A stretch of 64,000 nucleotides of DNA, taken from positions 24,810,654 to 24,874,653 of the forward strand of contig OX359250.1 in the NCBI GenBank assembly GCA_947179485.1, read 5' to 3'. The notes below the pieces were generated by a model. The model was not told the DNA's origin, did not search any database, and was given only the letters and a program-made list of their open reading frames with translations. Made by a program: the position numbers and the translations under genes. Shown piece after piece: positions 1 to 11,311 of this stretch (its first letter is position 1; each line of letters begins with the position of its first letter). Origin of the DNA: Allacma fusca (taxonomy: Eukaryota > Arthropoda > Collembola > Symphypleona > Sminthuridae).

Positions 1-2056
1 TTTTTTTCCTACAAAATTTGCTGGAATTTTTTTTGTTGAGAATGTATTTCAAAATTTACACATTTATTGGAAATTTTAGTTATTGGAATTCTTTTTTATT
101 AAATTGAGTGGAATTTTTGAAAAGATAGTTTTGTACTTGAAAGGGAATATACGAAAAGAAAAATAATTTGAAATAAATTTGGTGTAGTGAGGAGGAGGAT
201 ATATTTTGAGGGACTTTCTCCTGAGCACAACCCACGGAGATACAACTAACAAACCTCCCATGCACTCATCCACATTAAGTCAAGACGCTTCCAGGCATTT
301 TTAATCCAGCCCTACCTTTCTGGAATGATGGGAAAGCAAAGTGAAAATCAACGGTAGCCATCGTCGTATTAATTCCTAATATTATCTTCTCCAATTCCCT
401 TTTGAATTCCCTACTTCAATCCCCCGATATATAAATGTGCAGTGGGGCCTTTGAGACTAGAGTGGATTTCATCCCGCAATTGCTAAACCTCCATTCCCCA
501 TGCACATACCCTGATCAATACACTTTGTTTATTTTGCATTAACTCTCAGGGATTGGGGATTTTTCCTAAAAGCGCCCACGGACGCGGAATGAGTCTTCCA
601 ACTTTCTCCGCTCCACCAATTTCCCCTTTCGATGAATATCCCATGGACGGAATTGCAAGCAAATAAATATAAATTGGGGAGGATCTAAACCCCGAATAAT
701 TAGGTAGTATTTATCAAAACATAAATATTTATAGCAGAAAAATTCCCCTTGTTTATTTTCCTTCCAAATTTTATATTTTTAAAAACATCTGTGCGAGGTA
801 ATTTTCCCAGGACGAAGTTGATAAAACGCTAAACTGGAGCGAGTGGAGAAAATATTTTTCTTCACAAGGAAGCAAGGAAATTGACAGTGGAGAAAGTAAA
901 ATTCGACACTGAGAAAGGGAAGACAATTTCTAATCATGACAGACGGCCTGACAGAAAAAGGAACATTTTAAATCCTTAAAGGAGAGAAAATTCTCAAATC
1001 TGAGAAGTAGAAATAGAACACGTTGAGTAAATTTAAATTCTAGAATATCCAAAAATTAAAATACTAAATTCTAGTGGAGAAAATTTTAAATTGGAGAAAG
1101 TGGAGAAAATTTTAAATTGGAGAAAGTGGAGAAATTTTTAAATTGGAGAAAGTGGAGAAAATTTTAAATTGGAGAAAGTGGAGAAAATTTTAAATTGGAG
1201 AAAAAGGAGACAATTTTAAATTGGAGAAAGTGGAGAAAATTTTAAATTGGAGAAAGTGGAGAAAATTTTAAATTGGAGAAAAAGGAGACAATTTTAAATT
1301 GGAGAAAAAGGAGAAAATTTTAAATTTGAGAAAGTGGAGAAAATTTTAAATTTGAGAAAGTGGAGAAAATTTTTAAATTGAAGGTAATGGAAAAAAATAA
1401 ACCGGAGGATTCAGAATAAACTGGAGATATTGAAGAAAATCTTCAAATGGAGAAAGTACAGTAAATGTTGCACTGAATAAATCGAAGAAAATCTTAAACA
1501 GAAAAGAAGACACTCTAGAAACTAGAGAGCCTCCAATAAAACCTAAGCTATGTAATGCACAGTACTGAGAAGTTGTTTATTCCAAGTCGTAGAAACTGCC
1601 AAACGGAATATAAACGAATGCTACAATTTGTAAGTTGAAATCTAAGTCAGAATAAATTCAATACCAAAAAAACAACCACACAATGCTAAACTGAAGAAAA
1701 AATACAGCACTTAAATTTCATGATCACAAAATCCCTAAAAGAATTGTTTAACTAAGCCCTTAAAATGAATTCCATCAAATCATTACAGAAGCCTCAAAAC
1801 AAAAATGCAATTGGAGAAAGTATCGAAATGTGAGAAATCTGTCGGAATAGAAAAATCGAGACGCATAAAATTGCGGAACCTGAAACAAGAAATTTGAGTG
1901 ATTGATAACACAGGAGAAATCGGAGAAAGCTAAGAAAAAAGTGAAAGCAAGAAACTGGAGAAAGTAAAATTTGCAGAACTATTCGGTTCCCCACAAAAAA
2001 AAATGTTACCACTTTATTTTTTAACGGGGAAATTCATGCCCAACGTATAAACTTAC
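1..2056 (-). other. mGluR intron 6, 5' part (continues outside the window)
   Basis: This begins with the strong donor GTAAGT at 2056. It holds a 26-bp tandem array at about 1073-1381 and otherwise AT-rich sequence without a recognisable gene. No acceptor that continues the receptor reading frame was recognised, so the next exon is outside. Confidence 0.75.
1073..1381 (+). repeat. Tandem array, 26-bp unit (TTGGAGAAAGTGGAGAAAAT...)
   Basis: About 12 copies with small variants such as AAAGGAGACA. Each unit carries two GGAGAAA words followed by TTTTAAA. Confidence 0.9.
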
Positions 2057-2308
2057 CAACAAACCAAGGATTTCTGGTGTTATTTTTCACACTAAGGCGA
2101 AAAAAGTACTCATCAAAGCCTTTGACGGGGTTTGCTCTCGGTTGAACAGCCAGTGTTCCTTCAACCTCTCGTTCATTGCCCAAAGACACCAAGGTCCGGC
2201 CAGACCAGCCGTCGGAGCCTATCCATGTGAATTGAGTGGTGGCATTCCGACGTCCCACAGCTTGCATTAAGCCCTTTACTTCTTGATCTGATCCAAATAT
2301 AATAACCC
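2057..2308 (-). CDS. mGluR: mGluR exon 6: lobe II, FIGSDQE and WIGSDGW motifs
   Basis: The acceptor GTTTGCAG precedes GGGTTATT, and the donor is GTTG followed by GTAAGT (phase 1 both sides). The exon encodes residues 391-473. The peptide GVIIFGSDQEVKGLMQAVGR starts the conserved strand-helix pair, and TTQFTWIGSDGWSGRTLVS carries Asp422 and Arg427, matching Asp318 and Arg323 of mGlu1. KGFDEYFFRLSVKNNTRNPW matches the family VxGFDxYFxxLxxxxNxRNxW block. Sequons lie at Asn411 and Asn465. The next exon would start beyond base 1, with the rest of lobe II and the Lys409-equivalent pocket position. Confidence 0.94.
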
Positions 2309-3125
2309 CTGCAAACACAACAACATCATTAACTTTCCCCAATCCTTTAATACTCAATTGAATTACTCCTCATGTCTTCAAAGGAGCCCCAGCACCCGGG
2401 ACCTTTTCCCTTCTCAACTCCAGCAAAATGTGTGCAGAGGTAAAGTACTTTCCCTCTAATTTTCCTCCAACATTCTACGGGGAAAATATCCAAGGTCATT
2501 ACCACTCAGTTCCATTTTTGTGACAATACAAACACAAGATTTGAAGTGTCTCTCCCTGTTATTTCCACTCGTTAAATTCTCTCAATTTCAAAATGTTTTT
2601 TGTTTTGAAATTTTTGTTCTAGTTACTCCATGGCTCGGGATAATTTTAGAGGAGATGTGAGACAGGCGTGTCGAAAGTAAAAGTGCGCTCGGGAGGGATT
2701 GACAGGAATAACTGTCATGTAAAGATGCGTGTATTTATTTGACAGTTATTGGGGGAAGGCGTGCGTCAGGAAGGTGTACAGAAATGAGAAAACACAAAAA
2801 CTGCACATGTGGACAGCTCCATAAGTTGCCTAAACTTTTCTCATAAAAAGTCAGTTTGTAGCATCCCTTTGCTTCTCTGCGTCAACTTATTTTTGACGGC
2901 TGAGAGTTCTCACACTTTCTTCATGGGATGTTCCAAGTGTCTGCATAGAGCGTACCATAACATATTTTTTTACACTTGGTATGCTAGCTAGTCATAGTGG
3001 ATTGAAGAATTTGAGTCTACAGATTTTGCAGCAATTTTTTTTAGTAATTTTAAGAAAATAATGCTTACATTTATTTACAAATTATTATCGCCCATTAACT
3101 TTGTGATGCACCTATGGGGAGGAAA

Positions 3126-3345
3126 TTAGTAAAAATGGAGAAAGTATGTGAAAGTGGAGAAAGTAGACGAAACTAGAGAAAGCAGGTGAAAGTGGAGAAA
3201 GCAGTTGAAACTAGAGAAAGCAATTGAAAGTGGAGAAAGCAGTTGAAACTAGAGAAAGCAGATGAAACTATAAAAATCAGGTGAAAGTGGAGAAAGCAGA
3301 TGATATTTGAGATTGCAGGTGAAAGTGGAGAAAGCAAGTAAAAAC
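3126..3345 (+). repeat. Degenerate array of GTGGAGAAAGCA / GAAACTAGAGAAAGCA
   Basis: Alternating variants of an about 18-bp unit, each carrying GAGAAAGC, lying upstream of the transposon's left end. Confidence 0.8.
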
Positions 3346-3878
3346 TAAATGTGGTTTGAGCGTAAGATTGCAGTTGAAACACCAAGGTTAAGTGGTAATA
3401 ACCGATTAGTGGGTAAAATCAAAACAGGTGGTAATGTCACAATTAGATGATAAAATCGACAACTGGTAATAAAATCTCAATGAGCTGCAATAAAATCAAG
3501 GAACTTGGTAAAGCTAGAATGTAGTTGTAAAATCTGGGAAAACTGTCACCCGCCATGTAAACTGCAAAAATTCAAGAGGAATTGAAAAACGGTATCATTA
3601 CATGGTCCTTATAAAAAATAACTGGTGATCATGGGAAATGGCAGTGTAAATGAGTGGAGAATAAGGTGAAATAAAGCTGGGAAAGCCTCAAAACGGAAGG
3701 TAAATGGCCATGTGGGGAAGAAACGTGGAGTGAAAGTGAGGAGAAAGTAAGGATGTGCACTAACATCTGGACAATTGCTGGGTGCGGATGCCAATATGCA
3801 AAAAAAATGTGGTAATAGTGTCCTCAGCGATTACGGTTGGATTGGAAGATTCGCTCGGGAAAATATGCGCTGTGTTAA

Positions 3879-3903
3879 GGGAGTGTTCATTAATGATGTC
3901 ATT
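3879..3903 (+). repeat. Left terminal inverted repeat
   Basis: 25 bp, identical to the reverse complement of 7810-7834; preceded by TAA at 3876-3878. Confidence 0.9.
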
Positions 3904-4077
3904 GTTTTCTTTGAATTTTGAGACCCAGTGACCCCTCTGTCACTGTTTGTCATCTTATAATGCAGCGACCCACCCACTCCCAGTAATAGTGACCGTCATC
4001 ACATAGAAATCATTGCGTCTCTAAAGGCAATAAATGATACATTGATGCTAATAACAAAATTTGGATTTCGATTTTTT

Positions 4078-4083
4078 TTTATT
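4078..4083 (-). terminator. Candidate polyadenylation signal of the transposase
   Basis: AATAAA on the minus strand, about 76 bp past the transposase stop and inside the element. Such hexamers are frequent in AT-rich DNA, so this is positional support only. Confidence 0.4.
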
Positions 4084-4158
4084 CCTTTGACAGTACTCCC
4101 TTTGGAATTTTATATTTACACCACAAGTGTGTGTTTCTGCACTCAATTATCATTATTA

Positions 4159-5777
4159 TTAATCACTATTTTTGTGACATTCAACAAATAAAGATTCCCA
4201 CCATGCTTCGATGCTATCAACAATAATTATTTCATCATTCCCTATTGGTTCCGCTTCAGATAAAATTTCGGATGCTTCAATAACCACATTGTAAGAATTT
4301 GAAATATTTGTATGAATTTTCTTGTGGTCTTTCAAAGAGGCCTGTGATACACAATACAATCCACACTCAGAACATGTTCGCTGGCTTAACTTTTGTCGAA
4401 CACTTGGACAGTAGTAATCATTAGGTATAATCGCAGGTGCAGTTGGGGGAATAATATTTCTGAGACCTAATTGCTTCCAAAGGTCAAAGAATTTTCCTGT
4501 GGTTGAATCCGGAGAAGCACAGTGGATACCGGCTGAATCGCGAAAGTACATGGCAGGTGGTGGTAAGAATCCATTAGGCAATACTTCATGAATGTTGGTG
4601 CGTGGAGTTTTGCAACAATTGGTATTCAAACATTTTATAATTTGAATAAGATACTGAGATTGTCTGACATGGATAGCTTTCCACTGCTCGGAGACCTTGA
4701 TCTTGAATGCAGTAGTTGGAGCACTGCGATCTGTAGTAGTAACCAATATGTTGGTGGCAGTACCCGACATTACTTCTGCATTTTCAAGTGCTGACGGCGC
4801 ATCTTCTATATCGTTTACAGCGATTATACTGTCAATATCGGTTGGTGTTTGGTGTAAATCTAGAAGAACTTCACTTCCGGGTGGCGAAATATAATTAGCA
4901 ATTACTTTGTATCCGTCAATGACCATTCCATTCCATAGTTCACTTAGAACATTCCCTGCTCTTCCAAAATTACGGATTTCGAGATTCTGGTCAACAGTTT
5001 TATTCGAATTATTTAAATGATTACCATAGTAATTGTAAGGTAATACGACCCCACTTAACCGCTTCGATAACGGAGCCATTCTGCGTTCAACTGGATTGTA
5101 TGCTGAGTGGTGGGGGGCGTTTGCACCAATAAATAATGCATCGAGGTCGAATTCATCAAAATTTGATATGGCTTCGTCCAGAGTTTTTCGATGATGTGGA
5201 CTCTGGTCTGGCCCATTATCAACGAAGAAAATCATTATCGGTTTAATGACGCCATTGATCTTGCAACATTTTTCAAATTCTGGAAGATGAACGACTGTAT
5301 GTAAATCGACGGTGTGAGATTTGGCGGTACTCGAATCGTGTTTTCCTGAGCGTATAGCGATGTACGTTGGGCCTGAATAACTGATTTTGTCCTCCTTAAA
5401 GTCAAGTCCGGCATATACACTGGGAATTAACTTGTGCCTTGTTGCCACACACCAGTCATGATCGGACATTCGTATTTCATAAGAAACTTTCATGACCAAA
5501 GGTGTTTGAAGTTTTGCTGCCGTCTTTCCAATATCGACTTTGGCTTTATCATCCATGCTTATAACGGCAACATTTGCTCCCCCCATTAATTCTCCCACGT
5601 CCTTTAAGTGACCAATTTGAGCCGCAGCAAACCATTTGTCCTCGTGATGTTTTCGCAGTGTATTTTGAGCTTTTACCAATCGGACAGGAACCGTTTTTAC
5701 ATGCTTTTGTCCTTCGTGAGAAGATGCACGTTTTGGGAGCAACCGTAAATACAAACCGGATCTACTGAGCGTGAATC
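4159..5777 (-). CDS. Transposase exon 3: DDE-like catalytic core and C2H2 finger
   Basis: The acceptor ATTTCAG precedes GATTCACG; intron 5778-6440 is 663 bp. The exon encodes 538 residues to TAA at 4161-4159. Candidate acidic catalytic residues are Asp in VISMDDKAKV (codons 5553-5548), Asp in FFVDNGPDQ (5220-5218) and Glu in YNPVERRMAPLS (5088-5086). The last two are separated by 43 residues, close to the spacing I recall for ISAzo13-like transposases. The NPxER motif resembles the third-motif region of IS630/Tc1-type enzymes. Near the C-terminus a textbook C2H2 finger (CSEC, 12 residues, HKKIH; 4374-4312) precedes an acidic tail. A minus-strand AATAAA lies about 76 bp downstream (4083-4078). 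No internal stops. Confidence 0.85.
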
Positions 5778-6440
5778 CTGAAATAAATATGGTTATAAAT
5801 ACGTTTGAATATGTGGTCAGGTGACAGTACCATAGTTCTGGGGTATCGTATCAAAATTTGACCGAAGTGTTTAAAAAGTTTTAAAACACTATATCAAATT
5901 GTTGCTAGTAGGTATGAATGGTCAGCAAATAGCTGAATCGAGGATTGGACATGGTATCAAATAACAATGCCTGAAAAAAAACAAATCATTTTTGCTATAA
6001 AATCAGCAAGATTTGATACCTTTTTAAACCCAACGAGTCCGGGTTGGGTGGACCCTGTCTCAACAAATACATATAATTTACACTTACGAATTTCCGATGG
6101 TCAAATTGCTTTTAAGACACATTGAAGTGAACGTAGCAAAATTAGTACTTATCGTTACAGTTACTAATAATTAATTTTCCTGTCTTTTATCCCTGCTATT
6201 TATAATACAGTAAATTGGAGATTGGAATGGAAAGTGGAATTTCGCTGATTGTTGCAGCACAAATGAGACTTTTCCCCTCAGACATCATTTTTGGGCATCA
6301 CCACCCAAAGTTCGGCACCTTGAAGCTATTTTCTGACCATTCAAACCGCAATAGCAAAAATATCAAAACAAAAAGGTCGGTCATCGTGTAACTATGGACA
6401 GTACGTGTATATTGCGTATAAGTGACCTAAATTCCTATAC

Positions 6441-7181
6441 CTTGTCTTTGTAACTCGGTTTGTAGAGAAGATAAATTCTGACAAGTCCGTAGTGTTTCGG
6501 TTCGGCGCTTCTCATCTGCAGAGGCGTCTGTAGAAACAATTTGAATTATTGCTTCCAGCAATCCTGGTTGTGTTTCCTCAAGCCTCGGTCTCCCTTGCTT
6601 CTCTTTATTACAACTTCGGAGTTTCTCAGCAATTTCTGGATTTTCGTTCATGATACTTTCTATCTGTGTTTTCTTCTTTTGACGTAGTTTTTGCTGACAC
6701 TTTTGATTTTTTCGTAGCTTTCGAACGTTCTTACGAAGCTGTTCTTTTCTGTTGCGAAGATATTTTATTCGCGTTTGCTGAAAATTATTAATTCCCACTC
6801 GTGACTTCAGCTTACACAATAACGAAAATTCATCCGAGGCTTTACGATACTCATCTTTAAGTTGATTTTGTTTAGGAGTAGCAGCGGTTGGTTGACTCGA
6901 TTCCTCCGTCTCAATGCTAATTTCCTCTAAAAGTTGATTACACTGTTGTTCAAAAATTTGTTCAATAGGAGGACATTCCATTTCCTTTGGAGTAACAACA
7001 TCCTTGTTCAACGGCTTGCTTTGACTGGGTCCTTTGTTTCGTCGAAAGGCTTCCAGAATAGGATTTCTTGATTTATTTTTGTCAATAATAGCGTTTAGTT
7101 CCTGTATCTTCATATCAATTTCCTCACTGCTAATTTTATTTTCCTTCCAAAACTTTGCACATTGTTCATCGGCAAGTTTAC
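6441..7181 (-). CDS. Transposase exon 2: basic coiled-coil region
   Basis: The acceptor AAATGCAG precedes GTAAAC, and the donor is CAAG followed by GTATAG (phase 1 both sides), giving 246 codons plus split glycines. After GKLADEQCAKFWKENKISSE comes a low-complexity, Gln/Lys/Glu-rich helix-forming section with the strongly basic YLRNRKEQLRKNVRKLRKNQ, likely a coiled coil with DNA-binding or nuclear-localisation character. It ends with GRPRLEETQPGLLEAIIQIV and then DASADEKRRTETLRTCQNLS, which looks like a conserved lead-in to the catalytic core. The splice restores Gly-Phe at the junction with exon 3, giving QRQGFTLSRSGLYLRLLPKR. Confidence 0.82.
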
Positions 7182-7281
7182 CTGCATTTCAGAAAGATTC
7201 ATGTTATTTCAGTTTGTAATTGGAATCTTTTGGATCATTCATCATTGTACTCGGTAGACCTAAATGTTTGGGAAAACTCAC

Positions 7282-7588
7282 CTGTGGAACATATCCTTGA
7301 TTCCTTCCATAGTTTTCGCAAGATTGGCCACTTGTGGCCATTGGACTGTGTCTTGGTTGGTGTCATGAGTCTTAAAATCGTTTCGAACTCTTTCACCAAA
7401 CAAATTTTGGGATTTGTCACCGAAATATTAAAACTGGTTTTGAATCTAAAATGCTGCCTATCATGAAAGCTTTGTGCAATCGTAAGATAAACTGACTTTT
7501 CACTACATGCAAAACGTAAAACAAATCTATATTGACGTTTCGGAATGTCTAGAAAGTATTTACATGCTCCATTTCCACATGGCTTCGT
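7282..7588 (-). CDS. Transposase exon 1 (5' end unresolved)
   Basis: The frame is open from just after TAA (7591-7589) to the donor ACAG followed by GTGAGT (intron 7281-7182, 100 bp, phase 1). It encodes about 102 residues, including KYFLDIPKRQYRFVLRFACS and FHDRQHFRFKTSFNISVTNP. From memory these resemble the N-terminal region of a family of uncharacterised animal proteins that share the downstream core. No ATG is present in this frame before the conserved part. Either an upstream exon is spliced in, or the start is damaged. A short ATG frame (from about 7599, MHKRSHVEMEH) overlaps in another frame, so a one-base frameshift near the 5' end is an alternative. Confidence 0.7.
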
Positions 7589-7809
7589 TTATGCATAGCA
7601 ACATGCAGATTTCGGTTCAATCTCAGTGTTTACTTGTGCACATTACTTGTGTTTTATACTAGATGGTTCCAGCTGGGGTCTCGGAAATCTGGGAGTGCTT
7701 GCGGATTTTAAATTATGTTTTGGCAGTGACGGTCATCATTAGCCGCAGTGATGCATACATACATGTCATTACATGTCATATTTTTCATGTTTGACTGACC
7801 GACCCCATA

Positions 7810-7834
7810 AATGACATCATTAATGAACACTCCC
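7810..7834 (-). repeat. Right terminal inverted repeat
   Basis: 25 bp, a perfect inverted match to 3879-3903; followed by TAA at 7835-7837. The match stops exactly at base 25. Confidence 0.9.
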
Positions 7835-8974
7835 TAAGGAGCTGGGGGAAACGTGGAATGTGTCTAGCAAAGAGCGAGTGCGAATCCAAGATAGAAGTGA
7901 TTAGCTGTGAAAAGTGGAGAAGTTACATGACAAGAACATGGATAAATTAGACCAAGAGGGCTTTACAAGGATCTCCATGATTTCCGTCTTCCTCTCAGCT
8001 TAAAGCAAAACATTCCCCGACAATTTGAATTCTCCCGTATGTACAGAACCTTATAGGCAGTTTTAGGGGATTTCTCAAACCCCGCTCCTTTTTTCACATC
8101 ACAATTCCAGAATTCCTCAAGTTGCAAACAGTACTGAATGTCAGAAAATAAATTAGAGCTGTATTCAGAGCCAGTGTTAAAATTGGGCATGGGAAATATT
8201 CTGGTAGATTTTTACCACCTGGGAGAACATAGTCGGGATTTATTCTTTTGATGAAATGGAAGATTGGGAAGTAAATAGGCTGTTTGGGATAATAAGTAGG
8301 AAATTTAGAACAAAATCAGTGATTATTTTGGTAATTCTGTACCATTTCTGCGAAGAATGATCACTCGTCAGGGTTATGGTATTTCCTTCAACAAGCATTG
8401 GTTAAAGTGGTAAAAACTGCTAAATAGGTTCAACTAATGATTTTCTAAATGAGAACCAACTATCGGCCAAACTGGCTGTTGTCGAGTAGATTGAATGATA
8501 AACAAGCTGAGTTAAATTATTGTAAACTAGCATTCAAGCCATCCACCAAGGTGGATGGGAAAACTGGGATTGCAATGGATTTGATAGCAGTGAAAAAGGC
8601 CCCAACTCATCGGCCAACAAATTCATCGGCTTCAAAACATGTACTCTAATAAAATCTAAAGTTCCCAAACGATTTCAATTAAATTGGGCTCCCCGAACTC
8701 AGCATGAAGAGTTGTGGTGGTACATCTCAAAAAACCGTCAAATTTCCCCACCCCGAAGAAATTTCATTTAGCCAGCCCCAAATGAGAGAATTTCAATGTA
8801 TCCTTGTAAAATGTTAACTTCGCAACCGATTTCAATGAAACTACGGAACAGTTAACATATCAATAAATACTGTCGGCACTATTTCCTTAAATAGTTCGTA
8901 AAACTGATACAATTTCAAAAAATATTGTCAATTGGTAAACCAATTACCATTTTCTTATATGGTGTAAATTGGTC

Positions 8975-9700
8975 AGTCTTAGTAATTTTTAAATGGCGTA
9001 TTTAATTGGGAAACCTGGTACTATTTCCTCAAATGATAAAATCTGATACCATTTCCTCCATAGATAAAAACTGGTCAAACTAGTACCACTTTCTCAAATG
9101 ATAAAAACTGGTCTAATTAGTACCATTTCATCAAATGATAAAAACTGGTCTAATTAGTGCCATTTCATCAAATGATAAAAACTGATACCATTTCCTCAAA
9201 TGATGAAAACGGATAACATTGCCTCAAATGATAAAAACTGGTACCATTTCCTAACATGAGGCCACTGGTCAAACTGATACCATTTCCTCGCCACTGGTCA
9301 AACTGTTACCGCTTCGTCAATTGATAAAAACTGGTCACTTTTATCATTTCTTCAAATGGTGAAAACTGGTCACTTTTATCATTTCTTCAAATGGTGAAAA
9401 CTGGTACCATTTTTTAAAATGGTAAAAACTGGTACCATTTCTTCAAATGGTAAAAACTGGTACAATTTCTTCAAATGGTAAAAACTGTTACAATTTCTCC
9501 AAATGATAAAAACTGGTACTACTTCTCCAAATGGTAAAAACTGATACAATTTCTCCAAATGATAAAAACTGGTACCATTTCTTCAATTGGTAAAAACTGG
9601 TACCATTTCTTCAATTGGTAAAAACTGGTACAATTTCTTCAAATGTGAAAAACTGGTAATTACCATTTCTTTAAATGGTAAAAACTGGTACCATTTCCTC
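8975..9700 (+). repeat. Tandem array, about 28-bp self-complementary unit
   Basis: More than 20 degenerate copies containing AAAAACTGGTACCATTTC followed by TTCAAATGGT. Each unit contains the hairpin ACCATTTCTTCAAATGGT (7-bp arms, 4-nt loop) and the palindrome GGTACC. Confidence 0.88.
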
Positions 9701-10834
9701 AATAACATTCAATTTGTTGAAATTCAAAGCACTAGCTAAACGAGAACGAACACCTGAATCTAGTAGAGTATATAAGATAAACCTAGTACTGGGTCTCTCA
9801 CACAGGTATCAGTTGTTCATAACTGGTGCCATTACGGACACATTTCCCATGGGAAAGCACGATAAGTATCATTGTGACCTCTATAAAGTTTTGAGGCGTG
9901 TTGAGCCCTGGCAGAAATATCCCTTTTGTATTTATACGGACTAGTTGGAATGGAGGATTTTGTTAGCCTTAAGTGAAGGTTTTAGCCTGAAGATGGAATT
10001 TGGTGGATGGGGGAAATAGGGGAAGTTGATAAGATAATACAGACATTGTCAGGACAGATTTATATTTATGACAGTTGTGAAGGATGCTCGTGCGTGTGTA
10101 GGTTTAGATTTTATGGTTCTCCTCTTGCTTTGACTCCGCTCTGCTTGGATGTATAAAAGTTGAAAAAAGCGATGGGACAGGAGCAAGACGATGGGAAAGG
10201 AGAAGATGAAGTTTCTCAGGGCCAGAGATAATAATGCGGGTATAAAAGATGCCATTCTCACCAAATAATGATACTTATCTTGCACCAGATGACCATCTGC
10301 CAGCTAAGTTACTTCTGACTTTGATCAACTCAACCATCCATGCTCGCCTGTCAACGACAGTTGTCTCATCTCACTCAAACCCTTCCTACACAATTAACTT
10401 CTCTACATGGTCTATCTTAAATACGTCCCTTTATGCTCCAGGATCAAACTTCTACATCATTTGTATTAGCACTATTAGAACTGATATAGCACTTTCCAAA
10501 GAATCATATCTTATGTCAGGGTTGCGCTTTATTGCTGGGGATTACTAATGGGCTTGTAGAAGTCAGTTTGGGGTCAAGCTTCAAGTTGACAGTCGAGTCA
10601 TGTCCGGATTAATTAATCGTCAAGTTTTTAAGGTACGGTGTGGATTCAACTTCAACTTTGACTGAGTGTGTGGTTGAAAGTACATCAGGGGCGGATAAAC
10701 TGTAAGTTGACTGGTAGACGGAGTATTGTGGATCAACTTCTTATTCAAGTTCAAGTGTAGGTCAGGGTCAGGTTTATGTCAAAGATTAGTTCAGCTGCAT
10801 TCAAATACAGTTTCAGTCTGGGTTAAGTTCAAGT

Positions 10835-11085
10835 TTCTGACTGTCAAGTTCAAGTCTAATTCTGAGTGAAGTTTCTGTGTGGCAAGTTCAAGTTTAAGTC
10901 TGGGTCAAGTACAAGTTTAAGTCTGGGTCAAGTACAAGTTTAAGTCTGGGTCAAGTACAAGTTTAAGTCTGGGTCAAGTACAAGTTTAATTCTGGGTCAA
11001 GTACAAGTTTAAGTCTGGGTCAAGTTCAAGTTTAAGTCTGGGTCAATTTTCTGTCTGGCAAGTTCAAGTTTAAGTCTGCGTCAAG
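10835..11085 (+). repeat. Tandem array, 23-bp unit with GGGTCAAGTACAAGTTTAAG
   Basis: About seven good copies between 10886 and 11045, with degenerate CAAGTTCAAGT flanks extending from about 10560 to 11200. Confidence 0.85.
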
Positions 11086-11311
11086 TACATGATGAAGTTG
11101 TAATTTCAATAGACTTGAATTTCAAATTGTCATTAAGTGCACAGTTCAAACTTCTGTTCGGATGAAGTTGAAGTTTTGATTAAGTTCAAATACTTCACCA
11201 ATGAAATTTAATTTCGGGTCGCGAGGCTCCTTCTGACTTTCGTTAACGAATTGTAAGAAAATAGAAATGAACCATAAGGTTCGAATGTGTAAAATGAGAT
11301 TTGGTCCTTAC

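Larger units (their letters stand above)
3879..7834 (-). mobile_element. Complete DDE-type DNA transposon with 25-bp terminal inverted repeats
   Basis: The two ends are perfect 25-bp inverted repeats (3879-3903 and 7810-7834) starting GGGAGTGTTCATTAATGATG. Both ends are flanked by TAA (3876-3878 and 7835-7837), consistent with a 3-bp, or TA-type, target duplication. A near-identical subterminal word, AGTGAC(C/G)GTCATCA, occurs near both ends (around 3987 and 7733). Inside is one three-exon transposase gene on the minus strand. Identical inverted repeats and uninterrupted second and third exons suggest a recent insertion. The transposase core resembles the IS630/ISAzo13 style of DDE enzyme, but I do not recognise a named eukaryotic superfamily for it. 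Confidence 0.87.
2309..11311 (-). other. mGluR intron 5 (9.0 kb), host of the DNA transposon
   Basis: The donor GTAAGG is at 11311 and the acceptor ends GCAG at 2309. It contains the DNA transposon 3879-7834, a GGAGAAAGC array (about 3126-3345), a hairpin-forming 28-bp array (about 8975-9700) and a 23-bp CAAGT array (about 10835-11085). The stretches 2.4-3.1, 7.85-8.9 and 9.75-10.7 kb hold nothing recognisable. Confidence 0.88.

Noticed and set aside
3871-3882. TTAA at the left end of the transposon, suggesting a piggyBac or Kolobok element
   Set aside because: The right end is flanked by TAAG, not TTAA, and the transposase motifs do not resemble those families.
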